The notes: a model not told the origin generated them from the sequence alone. 64,000 nt of DNA from Ochotona curzoniae (GCF_017591425.1 NW_024465885.1:36526501-36590500); one strand, 5' to 3'. Counted from the stretch's first letter, positions 11,300 through 22,843 are shown. Program-made: numbers and translations.

Positions 11300-11720
11300 T
11301 TTCTGGAACAGCATTAAGGCTGTGACTATAAATTAAGTTGAAAGTATATTATTGCAAAAAAAGTTAAAAGGAAAAAAAGGAAGAAGCAGGGTAGGAACAA
11401 GAGGGCAAGCGTAAAGGAAATTATCATCTATTCTTGAGATTCCATTTATGAATTTCTTTTTTTTTTATTTATTTTTATTATTATTTTTTTTTTTGGAAAG
11501 GCGGATATACAGAGAGGAGAGACAGAGAGGAAGATCTTCCGTCCGATGATTCACTCCCCAAGTGAGCGCAACGGCCGATGCTATGCCGATCCGAAGCCAG
11601 GAGCCTCTTCTGGGTCTCCCACGCGGGTGCAGGGTCCCAAAGCTTTGGGCCGTCCTCAACTGCTCCATTTATGAATTTCACGAAATCTGTTCTTTATACT
11701 AATACATTAAAAAAGTAAAG
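11300..11720 (+). mobile_element. Older L1-type 3' tail, interrupted by a SINE
   Basis: A dispersed tail family, seen also at 50.45, 51.96, 53.87 and 54.11 kb and inverted at 13.15 kb. Shared features are a purine-rich 'aagaagcagg' zone and an end reading roughly 'gaattgtatctatgaaatatatgaaatctg'. Here it is split at 11441-11679 by a SINE: the left half ends 'gagattccatttatgaatttc' and the right half resumes 'cacgaaatctg'. I infer an L1 3' UTR because of the purine tract and 3' position; no ORF2 is attached. Confidence 0.5.
11457..11663 (-). mobile_element. Young 5'-truncated C SINE with 16-bp target-site duplication
   Basis: Minus-strand copy of the young subfamily: poly-T tail 11457-11495, then the CT-rich segment and body up to the 'cctcaactgc' position. 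The head with both pol III boxes is missing. The 16-bp duplication TCCATTTATGAATTTC flanks it at 11441-11456 and 11664-11679, so the truncation happened during insertion and the copy was transcriptionally dead on arrival. Retained CpGs show youth. Confidence 0.95.
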
Positions 11721-11825
11721 GAGTAAATGAGTGTAGATAAATGTAAAGAAAAAATAAAGAGCAATGACTGGTATTTTCTTAAGTGAAATCATAAAAAAAT
11801 TGTGTTTTCTAAATTAGTGAATTGC

Positions 11826-12141
11826 GGGCCCGGCGCAGTGGCGCAAGTGGTTAAGTCCTCGCCTTGCACGCCCGGGATCCCATATGGGCGCCGGTTCTAA
11901 TCCCAGCAGCCCCGCTTCCCTTCCAGCTCCCTGCCTGTGGCCTGGGAAAGCAGTCGAGGACAGCCCAAAGCTTTGGGATCCTGCACCCGCGTGGGAGACC
12001 CGGAAGAGGCTCCTGGCTTCGGATTGGCATAGTATCGTTGCGCTCACTTGGCGAGTGAATCATCGGACGGAAGATCTTCCTCTCTGTCTCTCCTCTCTGT
12101 ATATCCGCCTTTCCAATAAAAAATAATAAAAATAAATCTTT
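11826..12141 (+). mobile_element. Young full-length pika-type C SINE with target-site duplication
   Basis: Almost identical to the copy at 5566. A box TGGCGCAAGTGG is at 11839-11850, B box GGTTCTAATCC at 11893-11903, and the tail is 'aataataaaaataaatcttt'. The 15-bp duplication AAATTAGTGAATTGC flanks it (11811-11825 and 12142-12156). It is a good reference for the subfamily consensus in this genome. Confidence 0.96.
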
Positions 12142-12156
12142 AAATTAGTGAATTGC

Positions 12157-12478
12157 ATAAAAATAAGACACATTCAAATTCAACTTTCTAGAATACTTTT
12201 CTTCACGATTCCCTTCCTTTTTTTGCTTCCTTTAGCAGATAAAACAAATATTTTGTGCAAATAGCTGTATCACTCACTTTAGTAGACACCATGAAGAATA
12301 CAGAAGAATATTTTTCCCTTATGGAAATTAATTCAGTAACAAGTACAAATACAAATTAGCATGAACTCAAACATGTGTATGGCATATTTGGAAAGTCCTT
12401 TATGTAGAGATGAAAGAAATATATAAATGTTAGCAGGAGAAAATTAATAAGATCAATAAAGCAGAGTCATTTCAAGTG
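12157..12478. other. AT-rich unique intergenic DNA
   Basis: No gene, RNA or repeat recognised. Confidence 0.5.
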
Positions 12479-12479
12479 G

Positions 12480-12648
12480 ACTTAATGCCTTAACAAGTAT
12501 AGTCCAGAGAGCTTTCTGTCTTCACATCCAGCATGCAATTAGGCAAGACACTGAACGTCAACCCAGATGAAGGTTCTTACCATACTTCAATCAGCCAGTG
12601 GATTTGTCTTAACTCTCACAGACTCCAGAACTGCTAGAAATAAACTTC
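12480..12648 (+). mobile_element. Old LTR-like remnant, 3' part
   Basis: Ends in 'gactccagaactgctagaaataaac', close to the polyadenylation end of old mammalian LTRs (gactccagaactgtgag-aataaa type). The upstream part is poorly preserved. The SINE at 12650 begins immediately after it. Confidence 0.45.
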
Positions 12649-12649
12649 T

Positions 12650-12972
12650 AGGGGTTGGCATGATGGGTTAAACTGCCTAACCATCTGCCTGCCAGTACCA
12701 GTATCCAATATGGGGTGTCAGTTCATCTCAGCTGCTCCTCATCTGATCCAGCTCCCTGATTATGATCTGGGAAGGCAGCAGAGGATGGCCCAAAGCCTTG
12801 GACATCTGCATCTACATTGGAGACTGGGAAGAAGCTCCTGGTCCATGGCTTCAGAACAGCTTACATCCGGTTGTTGCGGCCAACTGGGGTGTGAATCAGT
12901 GAATGAAAGATCTTTCTCTTTTTTTTCTCCTTCTCTCGCTATAGATCTGCTTTTCAAATACAAATAAATACA
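12650..12972 (+). mobile_element. Lagomorph C-type SINE, plus strand
   Basis: Full-length: 'ggggttggcatgatggg' head, middle 'gggaaggcagcagaggatggc' near 12767-12787, 'tggcttcagaacagctt', CT-rich segment and 'aaatacaaataaatac' tail. Moderately diverged. Confidence 0.9.
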
Positions 12973-13144
12973 TCATAAAATAAAATGAATAATTATTTAC
13001 AAGACATTCAGTATACGGTGATTTATTATAACAGAGCTTACTAAGATACTGTGATTAAGACATTTTGAACTTTATCAGCAGCACAAGAAAATTATTAAAT
13101 GGTCTAACAACAGCATCAGACCAAGACTATATTTTGAAATATCT

Positions 13145-13320
13145 TTTTATTTTTAACATTTTCAAATAATTATTACTATAAAAAGAATAAATTTCATGTA
13201 TTTCATGGGTACAATTCTAAGAATATAACACCATATCCTTCTCTCCTTCTCTCCATCTCCAAATAGCTTCTCCTTCCTCCCTATTGTTTTATTTTTACCA
13301 AACTAAAATTGCAATGCCCT
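13145..13320 (-). mobile_element. Inverted copy of the older L1-type 3' tail
   Basis: Minus strand reads about 'ttagaattgtacccatgaaatacatgaaatttattc', the signature of the tail family at 11.3, 50.45, 51.96 and 53.87 kb. It is followed (to the right on the plus strand) by a pyrimidine-rich zone at 13233-13290 that corresponds to the purine tract of the sense copies. Confidence 0.6.
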
Positions 13321-13775
13321 GCATGAGAAGTTTGAGTATATTGAAATAATATATATAAGAAACAGTAGATCAGGAAAAGTTCTGGTTAGTGAAACAAAAT
13401 TCCCTAAGATTGGCATGCTGATAAAGGGTTTACATTTCAGAAATATTACACCTTACAATAAAATCTATGTTTCTTTGATAATTAGGAATATTTTGATGTT
13501 TCCAACATCATATTTTAAGTGATGATCTGTAGAATATCAGAGGAATATTTATACACAACTTGTAAGGAACCTCTCATCTTAGTATAGTATTCATGCTTGA
13601 TGAGAAATTCAAATGACATACAGAATACTGACAATATAACAGAAATTATGTTAAAATTGCCTCACTGCAGCAATAATCATCGAAGGCATTGCATCATATT
13701 AATAAAATATTAATAGAGTCAAATGCATGTAATCTGCCATTTTGAATTACTTTGTATTTATAAATATGAAAAATA
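13321..13775. other. AT-rich unique intergenic DNA
   Basis: No gene, RNA or repeat recognised. Confidence 0.5.
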
Positions 13776-13776
13776 G

Positions 13777-14078
13777 AGGTGCTGGCATGATGGTGTAACA
13801 GGCAAATCCTCTACCCACTGCCCCATCATGTCATATGAGCACCCATTCTACTCCCAACTGTTCCATTTGCCATCCAGGCTCCTGCTAATGGCATTGGACA
13901 AAACAGAATGGCTGAGATCCTTGGAGACCTGAAAGACACTCCTGGTTGCCAGGTTCAGATTGGTTGAACTCCAGCTGTTGCAGCCATTTGGGGAGTGAAT
14001 CACTGGATGGAATATTTGCTTTACTGTCATCCTTTTGTAAATCTAACTTTAAAACAAAAATAAATAAATCCTTTAAAA
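13777..14078 (+). mobile_element. Lagomorph C-type SINE, plus strand
   Basis: Head 'ggtgctggcatgatggtgtaa', middle with a shortened segment near 13906-13930, 'ttggggagtgaatcactggatgga' and tail 'aaaacaaaaataaataaatcc'. Older than the copies at 5566 and 11826. Confidence 0.88.
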
Positions 14079-14324
14079 ATATTTGAGGAATGCATTTAAA
14101 ATCAAACATATTTTATTTAAAATTACAGATGAAACTATTTATATAAAATGTATATCACATAGATAACCTTCAGAATAACAAAGTATGAAATGTGGTATTT
14201 GAAATGTGGCTGCAACCTATAAAAAACTCATCTTTTTTTATGAATATCCTATCCATTCCCATATGTAATCACTTTATGGATATTGTCTCAGCTTGGAAAA
14301 TTATCTTGAAAAAATTATTATTTT

Positions 14325-14612
14325 AAGATCTATTTGTTTTTTATTTGAAAGATGGGAGGAGAGAATCTTATATCCACTGGTTCACTACCCAGATTGTCAA
14401 AAAATGGCCTGACCTTGGCCAGTCTCAGCGCAGCACTCAGGGACTTTTTCTGGGTCTCCCGCATGAGTGTAGGGTCCCAGCAATGTCAGTTCCTTTTCCA
14501 TCCCAGACCATTGACAGGGTGTTGTATCAAAAGTAGAATTGCCAGGACTCAAACTGGCACCTATATGGGTTTCTGGCATGACAGGTGGAGGCTGTCATAT
14601 TACTAGGCGCAA
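14325..14612 (-). mobile_element. Lagomorph C-type SINE, minus strand, old
   Basis: Minus-strand tail at 14325-14350, body with 'ctgggtctcccgcatgagtg' near 14450-14470, head near 14560-14612 ending 'attactaggc'. Several internal deletions. Confidence 0.75.
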
Positions 14613-16754
14613 ACGTTTATTGTGGATATTCCCACAAAGACAGGAATGTGTACTGAGTCATTGTGTACATATTTCACAGAAAGTGACTATTTGCCTGGTT
14701 TTAAGATCGACTTTGTCTGGGGATCTTTACCCAAGATGGGCGATTATGTGAAGTCAACCAACGCCTGGCTAAAAGAGGCCAGACCACTTTTTTCCACCAG
14801 AACTATTTTGTAATCTTTCGACATCTATTCCACCATTTCCTTCATCGTTTTCAAGAGAAATTTTAATTCTAGAGACAATGTTTAGCAAGATAAAATACAA
14901 ATTTGATTTGTACAGGTGTGTTCCCCAATTTTCCACTACTTTCTATTTTATATAAGAGACGGGCCAAGATCACCTGTATCAATTTTCACACACACATCCA
15001 TTTCTGCTTTTGTGTGTTTCACATACTACACTTCTAATTTTAAACATCACAGACTATTCCAATATTCTCTTTTTTCTAAGGCTCTGTGATATTCCCAACA
15101 TAAACTAGGGACAAAGTTAAATGCCAAATAAATTCTTAAAGTAAGTGTTATTTCATTTTAGGACACTTTTACTGCAAAAGGGAAATATATTAAAATCACT
15201 ACACATCCTTTTTCCCAATAAAAGGTCAACGAAATTATTAAGCAAACATTGTTCTTTATTTCTTTAGAATTTTACTTTTTGCCACTATCAGCAAAAATGT
15301 CTACCTTTTCCAAAATCACTTGTCTAGTTTTCTGTTACCAAATGAGGACCAATAATTCACTTCATTGCAGACACAAAAAAACCTTTAATAGACATACTTA
15401 CAAAACGTGTACTGTTTTACAACTATGAAAAAATCCCTTTACATGAATAATTCCCTCTCAACATTCTGACATTCTCAGCTGCCCCTTTTACTTTCTATTT
15501 CTCCTCCTTCTTTTATATCCTCTTTTTGTTCCAGTTGTAATTGTTTAAGCACAAAAAATTTGTCACAATTAAAATTATGCATAACAACTACAGGAAAAAT
15601 TCAGATTGAAATAAAATTAAGGGAAAAATAAAGCTGCAAAATTATTATGATCACAGAGTTCACCCATATTATGCTTTATTTGTTGAATGATTATTCTTCT
15701 ATTGCAGAGAAGAAACCTCATTCAAAAACATTTGAGTATACAACAAAACCAACTTCATTTGACTTGTTTAACTAGAGATATTGTATCCATACTTGTTGCA
15801 GTCTACACCATAAAATATGCTTAAATACTGATTAAATAAATTAATGTATTAAAGGACACTTTTAAATATGTTCATATAATTTAGATATAAATAGCTTCAA
15901 TTTTTATTTCGGGAACTCACAATGAAGTTATTTCAATGTATTACTTCATGTTATTTTGGTACATTGCAATTAAGTCTTTTATTCAGAAATGATGAATATC
16001 ATTCCAAAAGATACTCCATGCTTCTTCACTATCTCATTTTCTCCAAATAGTGGCCGGAAGCTGAAGATCCAAAGAGAGTAGAGACTTCTCATTGGAAAGG
16101 TATTGTATTCCTGAGTCAATACAAACCGGAAGAGAATCTAATTGAGTTCTTTGACCACATCATATAGCAACCAGAGCAAAAATTGGTTTTACATCCCAGG
16201 ATCATGATCTCAGAGTGGAATATAGGAGGTGCCATACTCTTGGGTGGTCAAGTTGGAAAGCAAACAAAATGATCAAACAGGAAATAAGGTTAATAAAAGG
16301 ATTTCCAGTATCATCCAGGCTCTGTTTATCTCAAAACTGATATATATTCATATTCGCCATCATGGGAAAGTTTCATTGTGATTTCACAGGCATCATTAGT
16401 GTACGGAAGTACAGTGCTTGAAAAGGTCGGGGTAGTTACTTTGTTCAGGAACTGTTTGAAAGGCACAGGGGTTTCACCCTGATATGTGGTCATTGTAATG
16501 CAGTTACACAGAAGAAAAAATCATTCTGAAGGATCATGATGTGTCTGGAGCCACTACTTTGTCTCTAGATAACTTTCACAGAATAAAAATATATATAGGT
16601 AAATAAAGGAACAAAAAGTATCTTAAACAAATCATGAAAATTAGGATTAAAAGACAGGTTTATTTGGATGTAACTTTTTTGAAATTCATTCACAATCTTT
16701 CGTATTTTTCATTTTCCATGAATAGTTTTAGGATAGATACATAAGTGCATAGAT
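14613..16754. other. 2.1 kb of unclassified AT-rich DNA
   Basis: No recognisable repeat. 16050-16560 is somewhat less AT-rich and has no similarity I can name in any frame; a 63-residue frame at 14622-14813 also resembles nothing I know. Confidence 0.4.
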
Positions 16755-16945
16755 ATCTAGATGATCATTGATGCCCATCTTAGAAAATTGCTGTTCAAAG
16801 AAAATGGTCAACAAATGAAGAAGAAATCAGTTGAATGGGAAAACCTACACACTGCACAACAGATAACAGCTGACTATCCAATAGCTACAAAGAGCTTCAG
16901 AAACTCAACAAGAGCGAAACAAAAAACTCTGTTAAGAAATGAGGA
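16755..16945 (+). pseudogene. LINE-1 ORF2 remnant
   Basis: The plus-strand frame contains a WENLHTAQQ-like segment followed by 'ctacaaagagcttcagaaactcaacaa', the typical ORF2 stretch (WEx..A....K..I..I.KEL..LN) upstream of the C-terminal Cys region. It covers only about 60 codons and is cut on the right by the SINE at 16947. L1 ORF2 encodes the endonuclease/reverse transcriptase; this scrap has none of the catalytic residues. Confidence 0.75.
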
Positions 16946-16946
16946 G

Positions 16947-17280
16947 AGGGCACCCGGCATGGTAACTTAGCAGCTAAAGTCCTCACCTTGCATACACAGA
17001 GATCTCATATGGGCACTGGTTCTAATCCCGGCAGCCCTGCTTCCCATGCAACTTCCCACTTGTGGCCTGGGAAAGCAGTCGAGGATGGCCCAAAGCTTTG
17101 GGACCCCACACCTGCATGGAGACCCTAAAGAGACTTATGGCTCCTGGCTTTGGATTGACTCAGCTCTAGCCATTGTAGATGCTTGGGGAATGAATCACTG
17201 GGTAGAAGATCTTCCTCTCTCTTTCTACTCTCCTCTGTGTATATGTCTTTCCAATAAAAATAAATAAATCTTTCAAAAAA
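16947..17280 (+). mobile_element. Lagomorph C-type SINE, plus strand
   Basis: Full-length, moderately diverged: 'ggcacccggcatggtaac' head, B-box region 'actggttctaatcccgg', 'gaaagcagtcgaggatggccc', tail 'aaaaataaataaatctttc'. It abuts an L1 ORF2 remnant whose continuation I cannot find on the right side. Confidence 0.92.
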
Positions 17281-18419
17281 ATTGGATGAAGAAGCATCTA
17301 CTGTTTCTAGTATGAGTTCACAATTTGATTCAAAATTCTTTCGTGAAAATACTGAACAAATCAACCTCTTTACCAAGATTTTAAATAAGATTTAATAAAG
17401 ATTTTTTAATAAGTTTACTTAGCCATATACAATTCAATCATACATTTTCCCATAAACAACAAATCAAAGGCAGAAACGAGCAAAAAAAATGTTCATTTTA
17501 AAACATACAGAGTAATTTAACAATAAAGAACAAATGTAACATTAATTAATTTACTAGTGATTATATAATATCTGACGCATCCATGGACTCTGATAGCACG
17601 TACTGAAACCCTGTGTTGTTGTTAATGCTGTGACTCACAGTTATCTACAATTTCTTAATGTGCAGCATGACAAGGCCATGTGGGCAACTCTATTATTTAA
17701 ATATACATTGTCTTCATGTGTGTGACTTATTTCTTATTTATTCCTAGATTTACTTAGATCTGACCGAGTTGATTTGCAGTATTTTTCTTGTCACTAAATT
17801 AAAGCCGCCTAAATGAGAAAAAAATCAGCTAGAACAGCTACAGCTAACGAATAGCTAATGCTGTTTACTGTGCAATTATCTTGCCTTAAATAACGAGATT
17901 GTGTAGAGCAGTTGATAGGATAATTTATCTGATATTATCCTGGATTTTAAAGGTTTCATCTTAAATCATGCAAAATACATTTTGACAGCATCTTTAGGTT
18001 TTTAAGCAATTTATAAGAGCTTTTGAAGTATATTTACTCACATACCATAATCTCATTTTTTCTATTGATATTTTATTATTTTCCAGAAATAGCAAAATAA
18101 CATTAGCTTTTAATTCTTGTGAAAATTACTCATTAAAGATTTTACTTACATCTGTGAAGAAAACATGTTGAAGCAAATCTCACTCGCCTTCTCTCATAGC
18201 TAATTATTTAGATTTTATATTCAGAAGAACAACTGAAATAATAATAATGTTACTAATAACAATAATAAAAACACTTTTAAGATTTATTTATTTGTTTAAT
18301 TTATTTTTTGACAAACCTGACATAATTAGTATCTTCCAAGTACTACAGGAAGATAGGCAAGACAATTAGTTCCGTATTGTTTCCTTAATATATTTGATGT
18401 AGAAGGGGATTTTAAGGGA
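17281..18419. other. AT-rich unique DNA, possible conserved noncoding part at 17560-18060
   Basis: No repeat recognised. 17750-18010 contains balanced-complexity sequence with homeodomain-like and CAGCTG-like words, which may be conserved noncoding sequence. Only a cross-species alignment could decide. Confidence 0.4.
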
Positions 18420-21400
18420 GAAGCCCCACCAAGTCTCCTGCCCACCCCAGGTCCCGGATGTGGGGCATGCTCCGAGGGTCTTGCTCAAGTGGTTTTGGTA
18501 GTTCAACAGTCCTGAATTGCTGCCACTCTCACCACTCCAAGCACAATGAGGTCATTGAAGAATCCACTGATTGACATAGTCCATCATAGTCTCCGTTTGC
18601 CCAGTTTTTCACTGCCAACAAATGGCTGAGGTGGTTGACTCACTTATTCTGACCTCTGTCTTTTGGTAGTTAAGGTTCTGAGTCCGGAAGCTTGTTTGGG
18701 AGGGGGGATCCCCAAAGAAATTTTGTTTGAGGTGTTCCCAGACCAGATTCTTGTGTGTGCTAGCAAGCACAGGGCCCAGCACAGTCCATTGCCCTGATCA
18801 GCTTGTGGTTGCAATTGCTGGATTGGTTCTGTTTCCATCCGTGTCTTCCACTGGAACCAATGGGTGTTGCAATCCAGCCTGGTTCTGCCCAGCACATACA
18901 AAGCCCTTAGACAAACCAATGTGGGCTGTAGCTTAGTTGGAGTGACCCATAACAACCAGGCCCACCCCCTGCCCTGGTTTGCCAGTATGTGTGGCAGACT
19001 AGTCCATTCTGCCCAACATCCCCTTCTGATCTCATACATGTCAATTAAAACGTTGTTCTATCTAACCAGCTCAACTATCCAGCCTTCCCAGATGTTGTTG
19101 GATGTCTCTCAAGCCACCCCAGCCCCTGTCCTAGTTTTAGTGCCCTTCCTTGGGGGGTAATAACCCAAGAAGGAGGAACCCACTGTTTCCCTCCCAGGCC
19201 ACTCCCACTCCTAGATTATGCACTCTCCAGGTGGTTCTGTTGTTTAACTTGACAGAACTAGCCCCCAGTGCCAACTTCTGCCAGTTGATGCTGCGGCTAA
19301 GCCCCAACAATCCTCACCCACTCCAATTGTAGATTGCACTAGTAGGAGTAATCAGCCCAGCCTGGTTTTTCCCTGATCTGGTCCACATGAGGCACACAGG
19401 TGAAGCCCTGCCTAGTCTGGTCTGGCCTCATCCCAGCTCACACTCTCCAGTGGAAGTAGCTGTGCAGCAAAGGGGAACCCTCCCTTATTCCCCTGCCAGC
19501 TCTGCCCCTCCTTTCCCAATTCTCACATGTGCTGGTTGGATGCTGTGGTCACATCCGGTACAGACAACCTCACCTTGGCATTCCATATTGTACACTTGTT
19601 TTTGTCGCGACCAAACCCGACTTGACCCACACTCTGTGCTGGTGCTTGGATTTGCCAGTGGATGACGTAAACTGATTCAGCCTGGTCTGCCCCCAACCTG
19701 TGCCAAATGTATGCCAGTGGGAAATTTTCCATGACCTCTTCTGGCCTGTTTCCTTCCATGCTTCTTGCGCTTATTTGCAGGGACTGTGTCCTGCCAGAGG
19801 AGTTGCCCAGGCTCCTCCATCAGAACCCCTCCGAGTGCCAGGTTTTGTGCATACCAGGGAATCCATGAGCCAGTCCTACTTAGTTCACCTCCTGTCCTAG
19901 CAGGAACAGTGGCTTTTCTTAACTGGCCTTCAATCTATTCTGGTTCTTGCTGTTGGACGTTTCTGCCCAGCCCCGGCTCATCCATACTCACATATAGCTC
20001 CTACATGGCTCAGTAGGGGTTGAGACCTAACCTAGTCAATCCCACATCTACCTGGTCCTCCAGAACACCAGAAGGTGTTGCAGTCTGACCCGGCCCAGTA
20101 CGTCAAGTCCCAGTCCACACTTGTGCCAAGGGAGGCTACAACTGTAACCAGATCAGAACGCAGTCCCATTCCAGCCCGTGCACCCTTTAGTGGGAAACTC
20201 CACTCAGCTAGGGTGTCCCCTTAGCTCCCCAAGTGGGCCTGTTCTCAGCCAGTGTTCAGCATGCCAGTGGTTGCTCTGACTCAGTTTGGCACATCCCGTC
20301 ACCCGTTGCAATCCCTGCCTTAGACACTGTGGCTCAGCGTTTGTGGCTCATGCAGACCAGTTGGTGCAAGAACCTAGTTGGGCATGTCTTGTGCTCCATC
20401 CTGGTTTCTAATTTTACTTGTGGGCTAAGGTTTACCCAGTACTGCCCGGTGCACCTGTTCCATTGCCTTTTCATACACTGACAAGTAGTTGGAGCTACTT
20501 TGCCCAGCTTGTCCGACCCCTAAATCTGGATCACCTGTTCACCAGTGGGAGCTATGACTTGCCAGGGGAGCTTCCCAAGTTTCTCCCCTTGATCCTCTCC
20601 CAGACCCAGTTCCCACCCTGTTCTAGGCCAGTGCCCAATGCAGTCCGGCCCTCCCCTTGGCCTTGCATGTACTGGTGAACGTAGCAGCCCGGCCCACCCC
20701 ACACCCTATACAGGATGTACATTCAGGTGCCGCTGCCCTGACCTGTCCAGACTGTTGTTGGTTCTTTAATCTGTGTTTGATGGCAGGCTCCTTGGTCACA
20801 CCTAGTTTCGTTCATCACCACTCCATCTCTTGAAGTAACCTGTGGGGCTAGATTTTCCATATGGTATGGCCCACACATCCCCCACAGAATCTTCCCCCAG
20901 ATATGGTTCTTTAGCATGTTTGTTAATGGCATGGCCCTGCTTAATGTGACCGGTCTCCACTAGGCCAGTTTTGTTTCTAGCCCTGTCAACCACTTACACC
21001 AATGGGTATTGTGGTCTAGCTCTATCCTACCCACTTCATAGTCAGTCCTCACACAAACTAGTAGCCTACTTGGGGCGACTCCCCGTAACCCCCTCCGAGG
21101 CCTGCTCCCTTCCCTAGTTCCCATGCATGCAAGTATGTACCGCAGGCTTGTTCAGTCTGTCTCACATCCCATTAAGCTATGGTACTTATCAATGGGCATT
21201 GAAGCCTAGTTTGACCCAACCAGCCTACTATCCAGCCCACACACATACTGGCATGTGCCCTTCTGTTTAGCAACCCTTGCCCCTATCCTGGTTTTCATGT
21301 TCTCAAGTGGGAGTAGTTAGCCACGAGGGAGGTACCCACTATCTCCCTACTTAGCCACTCCAACTTTTGGATTGCACACTCTCCAGGTGGTTCTGGCATT

Positions 21401-22250
21401 TAACTTAACAGAATTTGCCCCCGGTGCCAGTCTCTGCCATCTGATGATGAGGCAAAACCCTACCAACCCTTCCCTACTCTAATTTTGCTTTCACCATTCG
21501 GAACAGTCAGCCCCTTCAGTCCCTTCCCCGATCTAGTTCACATGAGGCCCACAGGTATTCCCCTCACCTGACTCAGCCTTTGCCTTCAATGCTGTGGCAT
21601 AGTAACCCTGCCTCCTGTAGACCAGTTATTGTGAGAGCCTGGGTTAGAAAGACATGTGCTCCATCCTGATTTCAATTCTTTTTTTGAGAGCTGAATTTTG
21701 TTTGGCCCTGCCCAGTCTGCCCCCTTCCAGTTGTAGCTCGGCCCATTCCACAACCTGTTTTAGGATGCTCCTTTGGGTGATGCTGTCTTGACCTACCCAG
21801 AATGTCATTGTTTCCTTTACCCATAAGTGATGACAGGTGCCATGGTCACTTCTAGCTTAGCCCCTCGCCACTCCAGCTTGAGAGCTAACCTGCGGGACTT
21901 GTATTTCCTCAGGGTTAGGCCCACACTTCCCCCATAGAGTTTACACCCAGACCAAATTCTCTCACGTGCTGGTAAGTGCCTTGACCCTGCTGAATGTGAC
22001 CAGTCCACTGCTTCACCACCCAGTCAAGTAATGGTGCCCTGCTAGACAGGACCCCATCCATAGTTTTGGTGTGGACCAGAGTGTGGCAGTCAGTGATGCT
22101 CTATGCTAATAGCCCTTCTCAGGATTCCTAATTTGGCTGGTGATTCAGTCTGGCTCAAATAAATCTTATGGACACTCCCCTCCGAACCATCAGGTCTCAG
22201 TCCTTACGCTTACCCGAAAGTTCCAGGAACCTGTGACTGGGAACCTCCCA
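18420..22250. repeat. GC-rich degenerate repeat block A (unknown family)
   Basis: About 3.8 kb of sharply higher GC content than its flanks. Short motifs recur with irregular spacing of several tens of bases: 'ccagtgggtgctgcagcc', 'gcccagcctggccca', 'cttgtgcatgccag'. On top of this lies a ~2.15-kb higher-order unit: ACCAATGGGT at 18856 and 20998; the exact 19-mer CACTCTCCAGGTGGTTCTG at 19221 and 21377; CACATGAGGC at 19384 and 21539. The second unit is shortened: the offset falls to about 1265 (GTGCTCCATCCTG-like, 20391 and 21656) and then to about 1050 (AATGTGACC-like, 20943 and 21993). No reading frame is conserved between units, so it is unlikely to be coding. Alternatives are the VNTR-like 5' region of a lagomorph L1, an LTR-element interior or a decayed satellite. 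Confidence 0.7.
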
Positions 22251-22525
22251 GAATTCATCTTTCATATACACTAAAGCAGGCATTATTCATAGGAGTCCCT
22301 ATGCAGCAATTTTATATCCTAAAACCCCCAGAGCTTGCAGCTGAGCGGCCAGCAGGCAGAGCCTGGCACCATTTGGTGCACTGGCCACCCAAAGCCAAGG
22401 ACTCAGTCACTGCCTTTCGGCAGTGGCCTTGCCTGCTGAGTCTCTGTTCTGGGATCTGGCCCCCAGGGTCACCACCCCGTGGGAGGCTGCCAGGCACCCC
22501 CAGCCCCAAGGTCCCAAATCCCATG
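22251..22525. other. GC-rich flank with two short hairpins
   Basis: Unclassified sequence between repeat block A and a SINE. Two inverted repeats are visible: GCACCA-TT-TGGTGC at 22366-22379, and a 7-bp stem CACTGCC/GGCAGTG with a TTTC loop at 22408-22425. The G/C-rich open frames here overlap on both strands and look like composition artefacts. Confidence 0.45.
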
Positions 22526-22843
22526 ATTAATTTATTCTTATTGCAAAGTCAGATATACAGAGAGGAGGAGAGACAAAGAGGAATATCTTCCATCCGATGA
22601 TTCACTTCCCAAGTGACCGCAACAGCCAGAGCTGTGCCGATCCGAAGCCAAGGACCCAGGAACTTCTCCCATGTCTCCCATGCAGGTGCAGGGTCTCAAG
22701 GCTTTGGGCCATCCTAAACTGCTTTCCAGGCCACAAGCATGGAGCTGGATGGGAAGCTGGCCGCCGAGATTAGATCCAGTGCCCATATGGGATCCCAGAG
22801 CATTCAAGCAAGGACTTTAGCTACTAGGCTACCATGCCAGGGC
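22526..22843 (-). mobile_element. Lagomorph C-type SINE, minus strand
   Basis: Full-length on the minus strand, from the tail complement 'taatttattcttattgcaaag' to the head 'ctaccatgccagggccc'. It keeps much of the young-subfamily sequence ('tccgatgattcac', 'gtgccgatccgaagcc'), so it is fairly young. Confidence 0.93.

Noticed and set aside
18644..19039. 131-residue minus-strand open frame in repeat block A
   Set aside because: It lies in GC-rich repeat DNA where stop codons are rarer. The homologous second unit does not preserve the frame, and no domain is recognisable.
18420..22250. CpG island or promoter of a gene
   Set aside because: GC-rich, but CpG dinucleotides are sparse compared with CCAG/GCCC words, and no exon or transcript structure is visible downstream.
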